Source of the DNA: Verrucomicrobiia bacterium
Lineage (GTDB): Bacteria > Verrucomicrobiota > Verrucomicrobiia > Limisphaerales > Pedosphaeraceae
Assembly (NCBI GenBank): GCA_036268055.1
Contig: DATAUW010000034.1
Coordinates: forward strand, 1-64,000
Length of the DNA stretch: 64,000 nt
Direction of reading: 5' to 3'
Positions 26,901-34,931 of this stretch are shown here, piece by piece. How positions within the stretch are numbered: the stretch's first letter is position 1; each line of letters starts with the position of its first letter. A model generated the notes under the pieces. That model was not told where the DNA came from and did not search any database. It saw nothing but the letters and a program-made list of their open reading frames with translations. Both the position numbers and the translations under genes were made by a program.

Positions 26901-27361
26901 GGAGCGCAAAAACGGGCGACCCACTGACCCCACCGATCTTTCAATTTCGTTTTTTGGCAAAAGCATATCTTTTGGCCCACGGCTTGAAGATTTTGACCAC
27001 CGACAATTTCACCAACTCCTGGATCTGGGAGTTAGATCAAGATAAAGACTCTGTCGCAAACACAACTGACATTGCGGAACTCCTGTCAGGCGTGGGTCCT
27101 CCTCTGGGAGATGAAACGGGCTCGTCTCGCCCGTCGCTAGAGCGTTTATGGTATCAGGCTACTGCAAAATATCCAGCGATCTTCCTAACACCATTCCAAA
27201 ATGTCACCGCATGGCAAAAACATCAGGCTGAAGAATGCGAAAAAAAACGGCAATGGCCCGCAGCGGCTTTTTACCTTCGACGACTGGCCTCAAACGAACC
27301 AGGGGATGTTAGCATCCAGTCACGTCTGACAATCGCGGAAACCCATCTCAACACCAAATAG
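23942..27361 (+). CDS. Membrane-spanning Ser/Thr protein kinase with C-terminal WD40 propellers
   Basis: The 1139-residue protein has a Hanks-type kinase domain: glycine loop GQGSYGEVW near residue 43, AVKIV lysine, catalytic HRDVKPSN near 173, and DIG in place of the usual DFG, followed by a GTEGFIPPE activation-segment end. One membrane helix (IFLAVIVAVAGLFWLQI) lies near 315. The rest (about 400-1035) is a long series of WD40 repeats, such as VRFSPDGSLVVTACQDGIVRIW, which probably form two propellers for protein binding outside the membrane. I used ATG 23942. TTG 23906 with a good ribosome binding site is an alternative. It likely senses or scaffolds within the sigma-factor cassette. Its substrates are unknown. 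Confidence 0.85.
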   Translation: MDTKMASQHRPPTSSGGGQSSVHKTSHPPPKIPDHKLLRCIGQGSYGEVWLACNTMGTFRAVKIVYRDSFKDDRPFKRELAGIKKFEPISRSHEGFVHVLHVGMNSDEGYFYYVMELGDDQKSDQVINPELYSPKTLGTVISQKGKLPAQECLQLGIALSLALAELHKRGLVHRDVKPSNIIFVNGVPKLADIGLVADANEAQSYVGTEGFIPPEGPGSAQADVFSLGKVLYEASTGKDRQDFPELPTLLEGFEDRAKLLELNEVILTACKNDLARRYHSAWDMHADLLVLANGKSVRRLKALEQRLSQIKRTGIFLAVIVAVAGLFWLQISRTQKIKAEMRQKQIGENMAYGNRAVESADLLGALPYFAQVLHLSAGDPEDEANHRLLFDTTLAQCPKLNQMWFLGTDTRDAEFNKDGTKALICRYADEDNDSGGLRIYDLRTAALEEKEFNEGDWPSSSSWSMDGKFGATACEDKRAYIWDRNTLKPLQTLVHPGAVMCVRFSPDGSLVVTACQDGIVRIWQRDTGRLIRQLIGHKGVVRFANFSHDGHLIVSAGEDHTAHLWDATTGRSLGESLPHDSWVNYAAFNPDDTILITASSDRKARLWDVATGRRILVDLNHQDSVECAGFSPDGRLVLTAGLDATACIWRMDSLQSITLIATLRHSAGITHATFSPDGHHVLTTCTDGTVRLWDLAGSAPTPPQTHFYPSENGKFLFSVTSNNVQIFNLVSNQISTIANPSSLPIKKLIPSRDGSALLALAIAEKGDTNHNLTVTVYDPASGRIIFNHASESAAFQDASTSSDGKTFALFGNETYEIWHHATGTNAGYSSFRGLATSVVISPNGELIATRTNKEFRVLNLSGKIILQSPRFPSPIDYLAFSPDNHWLLVCCEDGLIHKCFAQVWNLASGKHGPELWHSDGVLSGAFSPDSRQVATAGEDGYAKVWDTVTGVQIASTLKQSKSIQNVIFSEDGRIILTTCADRSFRLWSAKTGDPLTPPIFQFRFLAKAYLLAHGLKILTTDNFTNSWIWELDQDKDSVANTTDIAELLSGVGPPLGDETGSSRPSLERLWYQATAKYPAIFLTPFQNVTAWQKHQAEECEKKRQWPAAAFYLRRLASNEPGDVSIQSRLTIAETHLNTK

Positions 27362-27381
27362 CGAGCAGCAATGCCAGGCCG

Positions 27382-27768
27382 ATGGCGTCTGCTGATCTCG
27401 GAGTTTATTTGAAAGATTTGTGTTGGCTCGCCCGTATCTATCAAATGATGGCCAAAGCGGATCGCACGAAATCAATAGAACCGAGCGCGAGGGATATCGA
27501 AAGGAATATTTCTTTGCAACCACAAGGAGGGTTGGACAGCGCAATTTCCTCAAGTTCACAACTTTTTCGAGTCATTCTTCAGAATAGAACCTCTTTGCAC
27601 TATTTTCGATCAGGGAACGACTGGACAGAAAACTTTTATGATGCCTACGATTTTGGGCAACTCATTATTGCTTTGGATTTTGCCCGGACTGCAAAACTCT
27701 CCAACTTGGATATTTTGTTATGTTTTGATAATCCAAAATACGATCTCCGCTTTTGTGCATCGTTATGA
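27382..27768 (+). CDS. Hypothetical protein, 128 residues
   Basis: The frame begins 20 bases after the kinase stop and runs in the same direction. The product is soluble, with a protein-like second half (SGNDWTENFYDAYDFGQLII) but no family that I recognise. Its TGA overlaps the ATG of a further 30-codon frame (ATGA at 27765-27768) that has no visible relatives. It may be the last gene of the kinase cassette or a remnant. The 245 bases after it hold nothing else I can support. Confidence 0.42.
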   Translation: MASADLGVYLKDLCWLARIYQMMAKADRTKSIEPSARDIERNISLQPQGGLDSAISSSSQLFRVILQNRTSLHYFRSGNDWTENFYDAYDFGQLIIALDFARTAKLSNLDILLCFDNPKYDLRFCASL

Positions 27769-28013
27769 AAAGCTTCGGCGTCAGAAGTACTCATTCACAA
27801 GAAATGATTAATTATGTTCCGCGGTGCCGCTTTGAATGCCTGAAAAATGTTGTGTGAGTGGACAGACATTCGACAGGCAATATGGTGGGTCTTTATGTTG
27901 CACCCAATATTAAAATGTTTCATCATTTCTAACTCAAAAAATTTCAATTTTCGCCGCTTCTCCGATCATCTCTGTGTCGCCCAGGCTCGTAATACGTTGA
28001 CGCCGAATCTCAT

Positions 28014-28484
28014 ATGGCCGCTGAAGTCGTTCGGCAACATGTGCAACAATTGAGCCATCCGGCCGCTTGTACAACCTTGTTGCGAGCAATGGACCAACAA
28101 ATCTTCCGGGATGCAAACGCGGGCGAGACGACTTGCGCGCTCGCGGTTGTCGCCAACAATCAGATTTTTGGTGCCAGTGTCGGCGATTCGGGAGTCTGGA
28201 TAATTGATTCAACAACTGTTGTTGACCTGACCCACCGGCAGGCTCGAAAGCCATTTATCGGCTCTGGAAATGCTTGGCCGTTGGAGTACATCCACCACCG
28301 TGTCAAAGGAGAAAAGCTGCTTCTGGCCACGGATGGACTCCTTAAATACTCCTCGGCGGAACGCATCGCCACGGTTTGTCGCGAGGGTGATAATGAAACC
28401 TGTGCAGTTCGATTGATCGAACTCGTACGGTATGCATCCGGCGCATTGCCAGACGACGTAACAGTCATTCTTGCCACGCTTTGA
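28014..28484 (+). pseudogene. 5'-truncated PP2C-type protein phosphatase
   Basis: The 156 residues correspond to the second half of a PP2C phosphatase. AAEVVRQHVQQL is the helix that normally follows the first catalytic block. Next come GETTCALAVV, GASVGDSGVW, LLLATDGLLKYSS and the final LPDDVTVILATL. The usual N-terminal metal site (a D-G-x-G-G block) is missing. In-frame reading upstream gives only seven more codons before a TAA. I found no N-terminal half in the other frames of the preceding 250 bases. The product is probably inactive unless a partner supplies the missing part. The gene lies 24 bases before an intact ADP-ribosylglycohydrolase gene. Confidence 0.7.
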
Positions 28485-28508
28485 AGGACGTAATAACGGC
28501 GAGTTAAA

Positions 28509-29582
28509 ATGACAACATCCGTCCGCATCTCTGATTTGCAAGAACGTTTCACCGGCTTGTTGCTGGGCACTGCGGTTGGCGATGCTTTGGGGTTGCCTGC
28601 GGAAAATCTTTCTGCGGAGCAAGCACGCAGGCGATGGAATGGTGAGTGGAAAATGCGTTTTGTTTTCGGCAAGGGAATGGTCAGCGATGACACCGAACAC
28701 ACATTGGCGGTTGCACAAGCTTTGCTTGCCCATTCCGATGACTCCGCCGCATTTCAACGCGCACTAGCTTGGAAACTTCGTTGGTGGTTTGCTGGTCTGC
28801 CGGGCGGTGTTGGCCTGGCTACCGCAAGAGCCTGCATCAAATTATGGGTTGGATTTCCAACTAGCAGAAGCGCTGTTGTCTCGGCTGGCAGTGGCCCGGC
28901 AATGCGCAGTGCTATCATTGGGGCATACTTCGCTGGAAACCCGGAAAAGCGGAAGAAATTCGTGCTGGCTTCATCACGATTGACTCACCGAAGCTGGCAG
29001 GCGGAAACCGCAGCACTGGCGGTCGCTGAATCCGTTGCGTTGGCAATTACCAATTCTGAACAAGACACCTCACAAATTCTCACCACTCTTGGCGCGCTTT
29101 CCTTGGAATCGGAATGGCAGAAAATCATGCTCACAATCAAAAATTCGCTTGCCGCTGGTCATTCCGTGCCAGATTTTGTGGACAGTCTGAAACTGAAACG
29201 CGGTGTGACGGGTTATTCACTGCACGTTGTCCCCGTCGCGCTCTACGCGTGGTTACACCAACCAAATAATTTCCGCGCAGCGCTGACCTCTGCTTTAGAC
29301 TGTGGCGGAGATACAGACACCGTTGGTGCGATTTTGGGGGCACTGTCCGGCATTGCGGTTGGTAAATCAGGAATCCCCGTTGAATGGATTGACAATATTT
29401 GGGAATGGCCGCGATCAGTGCTGTTCATGGAAAAGGTTGCCGCAAGGTTGGCCACGCAAAATCTTACGGATCATCCGGCCGGCTCCGTGAGTTATTTCTG
29501 GCCAGCGGTCATTTTCCGCAACATTTTTTTTCTTGGTGTCGTGCTGGTTCACGGATTTAGGCGGCTTGCCCCGCCATATTAA
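28509..29582 (+). CDS. ADP-ribosylglycohydrolase family protein
   Basis: The 357-residue protein starts with FTGLLLGTAVGDALGLPAE, the family's entry helix. It carries the di-magnesium ligands in GMVSDDTEHT near residue 58 and CGGDTDTVGAILGALSGI near 260, followed by GIPVEWI. Such enzymes remove ADP-ribose from proteins (DraG), nucleic acids or small molecules. The fold looks complete and the metal residues are all present, in contrast to its truncated neighbours. It appears co-transcribed with the PP2C remnant and faces the RtcB gene. The target cannot be read from sequence. A role in reversing modification during stress or conflict is inference. Confidence 0.88.
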   Translation: MTTSVRISDLQERFTGLLLGTAVGDALGLPAENLSAEQARRRWNGEWKMRFVFGKGMVSDDTEHTLAVAQALLAHSDDSAAFQRALAWKLRWWFAGLPGGVGLATARACIKLWVGFPTSRSAVVSAGSGPAMRSAIIGAYFAGNPEKRKKFVLASSRLTHRSWQAETAALAVAESVALAITNSEQDTSQILTTLGALSLESEWQKIMLTIKNSLAAGHSVPDFVDSLKLKRGVTGYSLHVVPVALYAWLHQPNNFRAALTSALDCGGDTDTVGAILGALSGIAVGKSGIPVEWIDNIWEWPRSVLFMEKVAARLATQNLTDHPAGSVSYFWPAVIFRNIFFLGVVLVHGFRRLAPPY

Positions 29583-30222
29583 CAAATCCGGTGTTTTGAC
29601 TGCGTGCCAAGGCTCAGACTCGATGCGTGGGAACGCTGAACATATTCTTAAAGAGAGCTACGCGTTTTTGCGGTCACTGAGACGAGCGTGTCTCGCCCTC
29701 TGATTGGATTGCTTACATCTGCCGACCGATTTGCCAGAATTTCCCCGCCGCGACACCAAAACGCCTTCACTATGCGTTTCAGCGTTCTCGTGTCGCGCCC
29801 CCGGTGCGCCCCGACCAGCCCGAATTCCGCGCAGGCTCCCCGCCACCCCTCGTCCTTCGCTGCATTCGGGCTGGTCCGCGCTTTCATCCGTGCAAACGCA
29901 CGAGTTCGCTATACGCTGCGAATCTTGGGGCCGAGTGACAGCCCCGGTTCGCCAATGCGAACAAATGGCCTGTCGGCTTCGTGAAATGGCCGCTGCCATT
30001 GTACCGCTCCGCTGCGCTTGTCAACGTATTGCTCGAACGGCTCCGCCGCGCCATTGCGCCCTGCGGGTTCTGCGCTCCACCTTGACAATGCTCGCTACGC
30101 AGGGAGCGGCGCTTAGGATTTCACGAAGCACACCTTAAGCCTTCGGCTTGCGGGCCGGGTGAAAGACAATGGTTCGATAGGGACAAACAATAGCCACCGA
30201 GCGCACCGTCAGTAATCCTTGG
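29583..30222. other. GC-rich gene-free stretch with inverted repeats
   Basis: No credible gene is visible. The stretch contains a 12-base inverted repeat, GCTTCGTGAAAT at 29976-29987 and ATTTCACGAAGC at 30118-30129, and a GGGGC/GCCCC hairpin near 29926-29945. It lies between the converging ADP-ribosylglycohydrolase and RtcB genes. A structured RNA or a decayed mobile segment are both possible. Confidence 0.4.
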
Positions 30223-31560
30223 TCATGCGGCCCCTTTCAAACTGTCATCGGAATCCTTGATGACAAAGCGGGCGCGCAGCCGGGCGACTTCGCTGGCCAG
30301 GCCGGCGAGCTTCACCGATTTCAACACTTCGTTAAAATCCTTGTAGGCCGCCGGGGCCTCGTCCTTGGGATAGCTGCGGCAGTTGGTGAGGATGTCGTTC
30401 GCCACGAATTCATCATCAACGGTCTTTTGGTCGAGTTCACGGATGGCAGCTTTCCGACCTTTGGCGCGGCCCGCGCCGTGGTTCACGCTGTAACAGCTTT
30501 TGTCGGCTCCAACATCGGCCACCATCACGCTTGAACCAGCGGTCGGATTTCCGGGCAGCAAAATCGGATGGCCTGTCTCGTAATACGGCGTGCCTTTGAG
30601 CGAGAAATGATTGGCCGGGAATGCGCGGGTTGCCCCCTTGCGATGCACCCAGCATTCCTGATTATTCACGATCTCGCGACGCGCGATGTTTTGGCTGATG
30701 AAATAAACGAGCGAGCCGCGCGTACCAGGAATCACTTCCTGAAACGCCTCCAACACCAGCGCATTGATCAGCATGTGGTTCACGGTCGCAAAATTCGCGC
30801 CCAGGGACATGTCATCGATATAATCGTTGGCCTCCTGTGTGCCAAGCGGTGCATAGACGAGTTCACGGTCCTCGCCCGGCAAAGGAATGCTCCATGCGGC
30901 AAACTTGTTTTGCAGCGTGTGGAACTGATCATTTGCGAGTTGATAACCAAAACCGCGCGAGCCGCAGTGTGAAAGAAACGCAACACAACCATCGCGCAAA
31001 CCGAAGACTTCGGCTGCACGGCGGGCGCGGTCGTTGTCACCAATCTGAACGGCTTCACATTCACCGAAGTGATTGCCACCACCATAAGAACCGAGTTGGC
31101 GGATCTTGTCCTCGAACTTTGGGAATCGGCCCGCACTGATCAACAAATCGAGTCGCGTAGCGAGGTCGTCGCGCTGGTTGCTGTGCCCGAGATGAAAAGC
31201 GTCTTCGCAGCGTTGCGCCCATTCCGGTGGAATGCCGAGGTCGCGACAGACGCCTTCCGAAGCGCCTTCGACGGCCACGCGACGGCCCACTTCACCGTTC
31301 ACACTGCGGCTTTTCTTGACGTTACGTTGACCTTTGCCGGCGCCGGTTGGGGTGCGTTCGACAATTGCATTGATGAGGGCGCGACGGACAGTTTTGTCCG
31401 CTACTGCGTCGACAGGCAAATCGAGTTGGAGCAGACTCATGGAGCATTTGATGTCCACCCCGACCGGGCCAGGATAAATATGGCTAGGCGAAACCAAAAC
31501 GCAGCCCACGGGCGCACCGTAACCCGCGTGCGCGTCGGGATTGAGCACGAGATCCGTCAC
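30223..31560 (-). CDS. rtcB: RtcB-type RNA ligase, N-terminally truncated
   Basis: The 445-residue frame contains the RtcB core: PDAHAGYGAPVG at the start, VGVDIKCSM (metal-binding Cys), GGGNHFGE, SHCGSRGFG, WVHRKGATRAF and NHGAGR, the guanylated His. RtcB joins RNA 2',3'-cyclic phosphate or 3'-phosphate ends to 5'-OH ends using GTP and Mn. The frame begins only a few residues before PDAH, whereas intact enzymes have about 70 residues there. In-frame sequence upstream (AAIRDAFDAKCIEQALNSRG) still looks coding but has no ATG, GTG or TTG before a stop near 31684. The gene therefore seems damaged at its 5' end. It lies between a decayed integrase and an ADP-ribosylglycohydrolase gene. Confidence 0.82.
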   Translation of the reverse strand: MTDLVLNPDAHAGYGAPVGCVLVSPSHIYPGPVGVDIKCSMSLLQLDLPVDAVADKTVRRALINAIVERTPTGAGKGQRNVKKSRSVNGEVGRRVAVEGASEGVCRDLGIPPEWAQRCEDAFHLGHSNQRDDLATRLDLLISAGRFPKFEDKIRQLGSYGGGNHFGECEAVQIGDNDRARRAAEVFGLRDGCVAFLSHCGSRGFGYQLANDQFHTLQNKFAAWSIPLPGEDRELVYAPLGTQEANDYIDDMSLGANFATVNHMLINALVLEAFQEVIPGTRGSLVYFISQNIARREIVNNQECWVHRKGATRAFPANHFSLKGTPYYETGHPILLPGNPTAGSSVMVADVGADKSCYSVNHGAGRAKGRKAAIRELDQKTVDDEFVANDILTNCRSYPKDEAPAAYKDFNEVLKSVKLAGLASEVARLRARFVIKDSDDSLKGAA

Positions 31561-31761
31561 TCCTGGACCGCCTCGTGAATTGAGCGCCTGCTCGATGCAC
31601 TTGGCATCAAATGCGTCACGAATCGCCGCCGTGCCGGGCGATTTTTTTAGGGACGCACCAGGCGAGGATCGTCTCTTGCGCTCTTATCCGTTACGAATTC
31701 AGGCACATTTTTTCAGAGGGAATCCCTGACCCTGCCCTCTGTTCTCCGTCACCCGATTTTT

Positions 31762-32788
31762 TTAAGCAACCGCTGCCGTAAGCGGGACAATTTTCTGTTG
31801 ATACTCTTCCAATGTTGGTACGATCACATGCGCGTTCTTAGCGTAAGCGCGATGAACTGCTTTGGTATGACCAAGTGCGGCTTGTGCAAACCGTTCCGGC
31901 ATTCCGGCAACCCGCGCTCGTTCGGCCCAAGCATAACGGTATGAGTGCAACGTCACTCCTTCAATTTTAACAAGCTTACAACGGCGGTAAAATTCGGCTG
32001 ACCGGTCATTGTTGCTCGTCACTGAGATTTTCGGAAGAGCGGGCCACTTGACGGAAGCTGTTTGAGGATAGTTGCAAGCGTTTTACTTATTGCAAGCTGA
32101 GCCTGTTCGCCCGTTTTCATCCGAAAATAGGTCAGAACGCGAGTCTGCCAGTCAATATTTCTGCCGTGAGGACTGCGGCATCGCTTTGCGCCGAACCAAT
32201 TTCCCAAAGTAATTGGTAATACAAATTCCGTTCGGGATTTTTTTCGGCGTTCAAAATGTTCTGGTGCTCTGCCAATGTGATACCGCGCTTGGATTTAAAA
32301 CGCAGCTTGGGCCACAACTTCGGTGCCAAAATCGGATGCGAAAGCCATCCAAGGCCAACAGCGAGATTGTGCAACCGCTTTAGATAGTGAGCAACCGACA
32401 CTTTGCCGACATTCAGGATGGTCAGAAAATCCTCGGCGGTGGTGTCTATCAATTTGACGCGCCGAAGCTGATTGAATGCCTGGCACTTCATCGCGCGAGC
32501 GCAACGGCGTCGCGTTGAGTCCTTGCCGTGTGCTTGCATTTGTTCCATGACAGTTTGCCATGTGCGGACGGTTAGCAACGAGTCCTGCACCGTCAGACAG
32601 GTCTTGAGCATGATCTGATTGAAACTGACATCCGCCGTGCTCTGGCGTTTGACCTCAAGCAGTCGCAATGCGACCTGCTCGTCTTTGGTTTTCAAAGATT
32701 GCTGTTTGCCAGTGCGGGAGTCTTGGATGCAATAAACCTCCCCGCGCAAATAAAGGTAGAACCGTTGCTTCATAGTTTTATGATGCAA
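31762..32788 (-). pseudogene. Tyrosine recombinase (integrase) broken by two frameshifts
   Basis: Three consecutive frames together spell one site-specific integrase. The N-terminal part (FYLYLRGEVYCIQDSRTGKQ to GSAQSDAAVLTAE) ends near 32160. The middle part (NIDWQTRVLTYFRMKTGEQ to SSGPLF) is in the next frame, and the C-terminal part begins near 32040. The last part holds the catalytic HSYRYAW (H-x-x-R), LGHT and the nucleophile context HRAYAK. Each junction is repaired by adding one base, so two single-base deletions explain the damage. It lies about 170 bases from tRNA-Asn, a usual attachment site. The product should be inactive unless the shifts are sequencing errors. Confidence 0.85.
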
Positions 32789-32875
32789 GGGGAACGAAGA
32801 ATACCGTTAGGGTATTGCGGGCGCGTACTGTCAAGATTCTGCCGGAATTGTGCGGGATGCTGAATGTGCCCGCGA

Positions 32876-32898
32876 TTCTTCTGACAGTTCTTCTGACA
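32876..32898. repeat. Tandem 11-bp direct repeat upstream of the integrase
   Basis: TTCTTCTGACA occurs at 32876-32886 and again at 32888-32898, a 12-base period. It lies between the integrase start and tRNA-Asn, where arm-type or excisionase sites are usually found. A perfect hairpin (GCTGTTGA/TCAACAGC, 32932-32950) lies between it and the tRNA. Confidence 0.45.
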
Positions 32899-32958
32899 AA
32901 AAGCGCTTTTTTGCACCTGCCTTGTGGAACCGCTGTTGAAAATCAACAGCTTAGTGGA

Positions 32959-33033
32959 TGGCTCCAAAGGTAGGACTCGAACCTACAACCGATCGGTTAA
33001 CAGCCGATTGCTCTACCATTGAGCTACTTTGGA
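32959..33033 (-). tRNA. tRNA-Asn (anticodon GTT)
   Basis: Read on the minus strand, TCCAAAG and CTTTGGA form the 7-bp acceptor stem. The D arm contains AGCTCAATGGTAGAGC. The anticodon stem ATCGG/CCGAT encloses CTGTTAA (anticodon GTT), and the T arm contains GGTTCGAGTCC. The CCA end is encoded (32959-32961). No second copy of its 3' end is visible in this window. Confidence 0.96.
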
Positions 33034-33094
33034 TCCCAAACGGACATGAACTTTACGTTTGCCCCGCCTGAACGTCAACAGATTTTAGCCCATC

Positions 33095-33949
33095 TCATCC
33101 GCGCTGGCAATCGGGACAATAAAACGTGCTCCGCGCGGCTTGTACGATTCGCCGGATCGGAGTGGCGCATTTCACGCACGGTTGATTGTGACGGTCATAT
33201 ACCAAAAGCCGTTCAGTCGAAAATTCCGAGTCGGCTGCCGCGCGTCCGTAATAAAAAACACCGTCCCGTCCTTCGGTGCCGGAAAAATCCAACGGCAACG
33301 TGCTACCGTAACGAATCGCTTTTTGCAGGACGGCGCGAATGGATTGGCGAAGTTTTTTAATTTGCGCCGTTGTCAATTTTTTTACGGGCAATTTCGGAGA
33401 AATGCCGGCGCGAAAAAGCGCTTCGCTCGCGTAGATATTCCCGACACCCGCCACGACGCTTTGGTCCAGCAATTTTACCTTGATCGCCTGAGTGGAATTT
33501 TTTAACGCGTCCGCAAAATATTTATCGGTGAAATAACGGTCGAGTGGTTCGGGGCCAAGTTTTGCCGGGCCGCTTTGATCCAGGGTGAGTCGGCCAAAGT
33601 AACGGGTGTCTTCGTAAATAAATTGGTGCGGCCCGAGGCCGAGCACGACGGCGGCGTGTTTGGGTGGCGTCACGCCCTTGGGCAAAAGATAAAAGCGTCC
33701 GGTCATGCCGAAGTGGCCGACCAGTGTGAGCGGGGATTTGTGGCCACGCTGGCGAAGGGTGAATAGAATATATTTTCCGCGCCGCGCGAGTTTTAAAAAT
33801 GTGGCGCCGATCAATGCATGGGCCAATTCCTTTTCCGTCGTCGGCGCGATCACCCTTGGACGGCGCACCTGCACGCCGCGAATTTTTTTGCCCTCTAGGA
33901 GCGGAGCGAGGTAGCGGACCAACGTCTCGACTTCAGGAAGTTCTGGCAT
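33095..33949 (-). CDS. mutM: Formamidopyrimidine-DNA glycosylase
   Basis: The 284-residue enzyme excises oxidised purines such as 8-oxoguanine and cuts the abasic site. The N-terminus is MPELPEVETLVRYL, where Pro2 is the Schiff-base nucleophile and Glu3 is catalytic. A lysine in LARRGKYILF lies in the conserved beta-hairpin. The helix-two-turns-helix reads DQSVVAGVGNIYASEALF. The C-terminal zinc finger has CVKCATPIRR and FYCPDC, with all four Cys present. It lies downstream of pyrH on the same strand, separated by 77 bases, and upstream of tRNA-Asn. All catalytic elements look intact. Confidence 0.96.
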   Translation of the reverse strand: MPELPEVETLVRYLAPLLEGKKIRGVQVRRPRVIAPTTEKELAHALIGATFLKLARRGKYILFTLRQRGHKSPLTLVGHFGMTGRFYLLPKGVTPPKHAAVVLGLGPHQFIYEDTRYFGRLTLDQSGPAKLGPEPLDRYFTDKYFADALKNSTQAIKVKLLDQSVVAGVGNIYASEALFRAGISPKLPVKKLTTAQIKKLRQSIRAVLQKAIRYGSTLPLDFSGTEGRDGVFYYGRAAADSEFSTERLLVYDRHNQPCVKCATPIRRIVQAARSTFYCPDCQRG

Positions 33950-34026
33950 GGAAATATTCTCGGCGGACGATGGCGTCTCGGCAAATTATTTTCTTACAAC
34001 AGCCGCTTGCACATCGCGCTCGAATT

Positions 34027-34767
<741 letters not shown>

Positions 34768-34931
34768 TCAACAATTCACCGTGGTTGTACCAACCGGCGG
34801 CGGGCGCGTCAACTGCGGCAACCGCTTCGCTCGAAAGCAACCGTTATAATCCACCGCGTTCGATTCGTTATTGCAACCGGCGCGGCATTCCGAAATATTT
34901 TTATAGATTGAACCGATTTAGACCACGAAAC

